From positions 1 through 44,207 of the forward strand of contig JACAEW010000159.1 in the NCBI GenBank assembly GCA_013388675.1: a DNA stretch of 44,207 nt, in the 5' to 3' direction. The stretch comes from Syntrophaceae bacterium (lineage in GTDB: Bacteria; Desulfobacterota; SM23-61). The notes under the pieces were generated by a model, which was not told the origin of the DNA, searched no databases, and was given only the letters and a program-made list of their open reading frames with translations. Positions 42,400-44,207 of this stretch are shown here, piece after piece (position 1 is the first letter of the stretch; each line of letters opens with the position of its first letter). The position numbers were made by a program, and so were the translations under genes.

Positions 42400-43710
42400 T
42401 TATCCCGCATCGGTTTTTTTTGCCGGGAGATTGATGCCCTTTAAATCTTCCCCCAGGTAATGGCGTTCGTTCTCCCCCAGCACCCCCAGGGAAAGGCAGA
42501 TGATCGTCCAGAGGTGGACGGTGTGGTAGAAACCCCCGTAATGCTTGGCCAGGTCTTGAATCTGCTCGTGGCAGTTGTGGCAGGGAGTGACACAATAGGC
42601 GGCCCCGGTGGCCAGGATCTGGTCGAATTTCATCCGGCCGAAGGCGCGCCGGTCTTGGGGGTACCCGGCCTGGAGGAACCCGCCCCCGCCGCCGCAGCAG
42701 TAATTATTGGAGAAATTCGGGGCCATGTCGATGAAATTCTCCTCGCCCACGACGGCCTTCACTATGAAGCGGAGGTCTTCGGCCAGCGGATCGCCCAGGG
42801 ATTTTCTGACCACCTGACAGGGATCCTGCACCGTGAAGCGAATCCCAGCGGTATTCCAGGCCGAACTTACCTTTAACCTTCCCTCGCGGATCCATTGGGC
42901 GTACCAGGGGATGATACTCTGGAACTCGAAACGATGGGTCACCCGGAATTTCTGCAATCCGGACCGGATTGCGTAATAGACGTGCCCTCATTCCGTATTC
43001 AGGAGGACTTTGCATCCCAGCCGGTCTACGTGCTCGGCGGTGTTGCGGACGATCCGTTCCCAGGCCTGGTCATCCCCCAGGAACATACAGTAATTTTCCC
43101 CTCCCCAACCCTGGGAGGGGTACGTCCAGTCCGCCCCGGCCATATGCAGAATTTTCCAGAGGGGCACCATCTCCTCGGGCTCCATGACCGGCTCCCGGGA
43201 ATTTTGATTCAGGCAGAAGTAAGCTCCCTCCTTGTCCATCGGGGCCTGAAGATTCTCCCATCCCGGCTGTTTCTCCCGGACTTCGACCAATACGTCTTCC
43301 ACCACAAACTTCCAGTCCTCGACCGGGGTTCCCATGGCGCTGCCGCTCGGGTTCCGCAGGGCCATGTCGCAGGACCCCAGGATTCCCTTGGGCCTTTTTT
43401 CCCTCGGCCAGCTGGCCCGGGTCCGGTAGATCATCTCCGGGATGTTGACCTTCATGGGGCAGCTGTGAATGCAGCGCTGGCACTGGGTGCATATCCAAAC
43501 CCAGGGAGTCTTGAGAATCTCTTCGTCCATTCCCAGGGCGATCATGCGGACGAATTTCCTGGGGTCCATCCCCGCCAGGCCCGCGGCCGGGCACCCTGCG
43601 GCGCAGGCTCCGCAGGCGAGGCAAAGGTTCAAATTCCCCCCCTGGGGAAGAATATCCTGGAAGCGCTTGCGCAAGGGTTCGGTTGCCAAGAGAAATTCAT
43701 TTTCTGCCAT
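42400..43710 (-). CDS. CCG-type Fe-S oxidoreductase (HdrD/GlpC-like), probable selenoprotein with UGA at codon 241
   Basis: A 436-residue protein if TGA 42990-42988 is read as selenocysteine. N-terminal ferredoxin motifs CLACGACAAGCPAAG and CTQCQRCIHSCPMKV bind two 4Fe-4S clusters. Two cysteine-rich (CCG) halves follow: GGENYCMFLGDD and GCKVLLNTE-U-GHVYYAIRSG, then DPCQVVRKSL, NYCCGGGGGF and TPCHNCHEQI. The UGA falls where relatives have Cys in the ECGHAY-like motif. Homology continues in the same frame on both sides, and a SECIS-like hairpin follows. Such proteins pass electrons between ferredoxin-type clusters and thiols, quinones or a partner dehydrogenase; here the partner is probably the formate dehydrogenase-type subunit 25 bp upstream. 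AGGAGGAAACGGGG precedes the ATG. Automatic annotation would split it at 42990. Confidence 0.9.
42954..42972 (-). promoter_or_regulatory. Bacterial SECIS element
   Basis: On the coding strand, 15 nt after the TGA, GCAATCCG pairs perfectly with CGGATTGC around a GTC loop, so the apex reads GGTC as in the E. coli fdhF element. UGA-to-loop distance is 23 nt. SelB with Sec-tRNA would bind here. Confidence 0.8.
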
Positions 43711-43735
43711 CCCCGTTTCCTCCTGGGGTCAAGAA

Positions 43736-44207
43736 TTATAATCCTTCAGCGGCGACTTGAATCCTGACCGCGCAGACCTTGTACTCCGGGATCTTGGCCA
43801 CCGGGTCCGCTGCGGGGTTGGTCAGGAGGTTGGCCCGGCTCTCCAAGAAGTGGAAAGGCATAAAAACCGTTCCCCGGTTTATACGGTCGGTCAACCGGAC
43901 GCGGGCCCTCACCGCACCCCTGCGCGACTCGATGGCCGCCATCTGCCCGTCGGCCAGGCCCAGTTCGCCGGCATCGGCGGGGTGTAATTCCACGAAACAC
44001 TGATCGATCTCCCGCTTCAGGGAGGGTGAATTGCGGGTCATAGTTCCGGTGTGAAACTGGGCAAAGACCCTTCCGGTGGTGAGGGAAAAGGGATACGCCG
44101 GGTCGGGCAGCTCGTCGGCGGGGCGGTATTCAATCCCGCAGAAGGATCCCTTTCCCCTGGAAAAGCGGCCCTGGTGGAGGAACCGGGTTCCCGGATGGCC
44201 GATTTCC
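43736..44207 (-). CDS. Formate dehydrogenase-type molybdopterin subunit, C-terminal part (5' end outside window)
   Basis: The frame is open to the window edge. It encodes the C-terminal molybdopterin-dinucleotide-binding domain of the FdhA/FdhF group: GTRFLHQGRFSRGKGSF, YPFSLTTGRVFAQFHTGTMTRNSPSL, FVELHPADAGELGLADG, SRRGAVRARVRLTDRINRGTVFMPFHF and NLLTNPAADPVAKIPEYKVCAVRI. These motifs contact the two pterin nucleotides. The catalytic Cys or Sec region is outside the window. It is the first visible gene of a minus-strand group with the CCG Fe-S selenoprotein, the response regulator and the kinase, suggesting a formate- or other-substrate dehydrogenase under two-component control. Confidence 0.9.
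   Translation of the reverse strand, partial: EIGHPGTRFLHQGRFSRGKGSFCGIEYRPADELPDPAYPFSLTTGRVFAQFHTGTMTRNSPSLKREIDQCFVELHPADAGELGLADGQMAAIESRRGAVRARVRLTDRINRGTVFMPFHFLESRANLLTNPAADPVAKIPEYKVCAVRIQVAAEGL

Overview
The window reads like a chromosomal segment of an anaerobic deltaproteobacterium (Desulfobacterota in the broad sense). It is GC-rich, with densely packed genes and good Shine-Dalgarno sites. It carries nickel-pincer cofactor genes, a molybdopterin formate dehydrogenase-type subunit next to a CCG-type Fe-S protein, a methylmalonyl/propionyl-CoA carboxyltransferase subunit, acyl-CoA metabolism genes, DUF2889 and DUF169 proteins, and a complete-looking type II secretion operon. The lineage is inferred from this gene mix; there is no rRNA or marker gene to confirm it.

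Layout. 1-5.7 kb: end of a CBS-domain CorC/HlyC-type protein, larB, larC, an M20 peptidase and an iron-dependent alcohol dehydrogenase, all on +. 5.8-7.5 kb: tRNA-Ala(CGC), a strong palindrome, and on - a pRiA4b ORF-3-type protein and a VOC protein. 7.7-13 kb: a flavodoxin-fold reductase, then murQ-anmK (muropeptide recycling), a PIG-L deacetylase and an acyl-CoA ligase. 13.3-16.7 kb: an HsdR-like protein with a retained nuclease core but an eroded, truncated motor, followed by a membrane protein with a J-like domain lacking HPD, four 52-53-residue tandem repeats and an NTF2-like end. 16.7-17 kb: a 224-bp MITE with perfect 24-bp terminal inverted repeats and an 8-bp target duplication. 17-22.3 kb: two small proteins, an O6-alkylguanine repair protein, a SagB-type oxidoreductase, a histone-deacetylase-family enzyme and an MFS transporter. 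22.4-34.2 kb: the T2SS operon gspE-F-G-H-I-J-K-L-M-C-D behind one good sigma-70-type promoter, with an in-frame amber codon in gspE. 34.4-40.2 kb: a patchy region with an enoyl-CoA hydratase-like gene holding two in-frame stops, an integrase fragment, a carboxyltransferase, two DUF2889 proteins (one fused to a PHP domain), and two convergent truncated genes (DUF169 and an Fe-S protein) that meet at an apparent deletion junction. 40.4-44.2 kb, all on -: formate dehydrogenase-type subunit (partial), Fe-S oxidoreductase, response regulator and PAS histidine kinase.

The most notable observation is probable selenocysteine decoding. The Fe-S oxidoreductase is split by a UGA exactly where the family has a cluster-ligand-type Cys (the CGH motif). 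That UGA is followed by a perfect 8-bp hairpin with a GUC apex. The enoyl-CoA hydratase-like gene also has an internal UGA followed by a perfect 9-bp hairpin with a G-only apex, and in both cases 23 nt separate the UGA from the loop. The first is a convincing selenoprotein. The second could be an undescribed selenoprotein family or a decaying gene, because it also has a TAA at codon 3. The second candidate system is the HsdR-like/J-like pair, in which both proteins keep the fold but have lost the motifs that normally define their activity.
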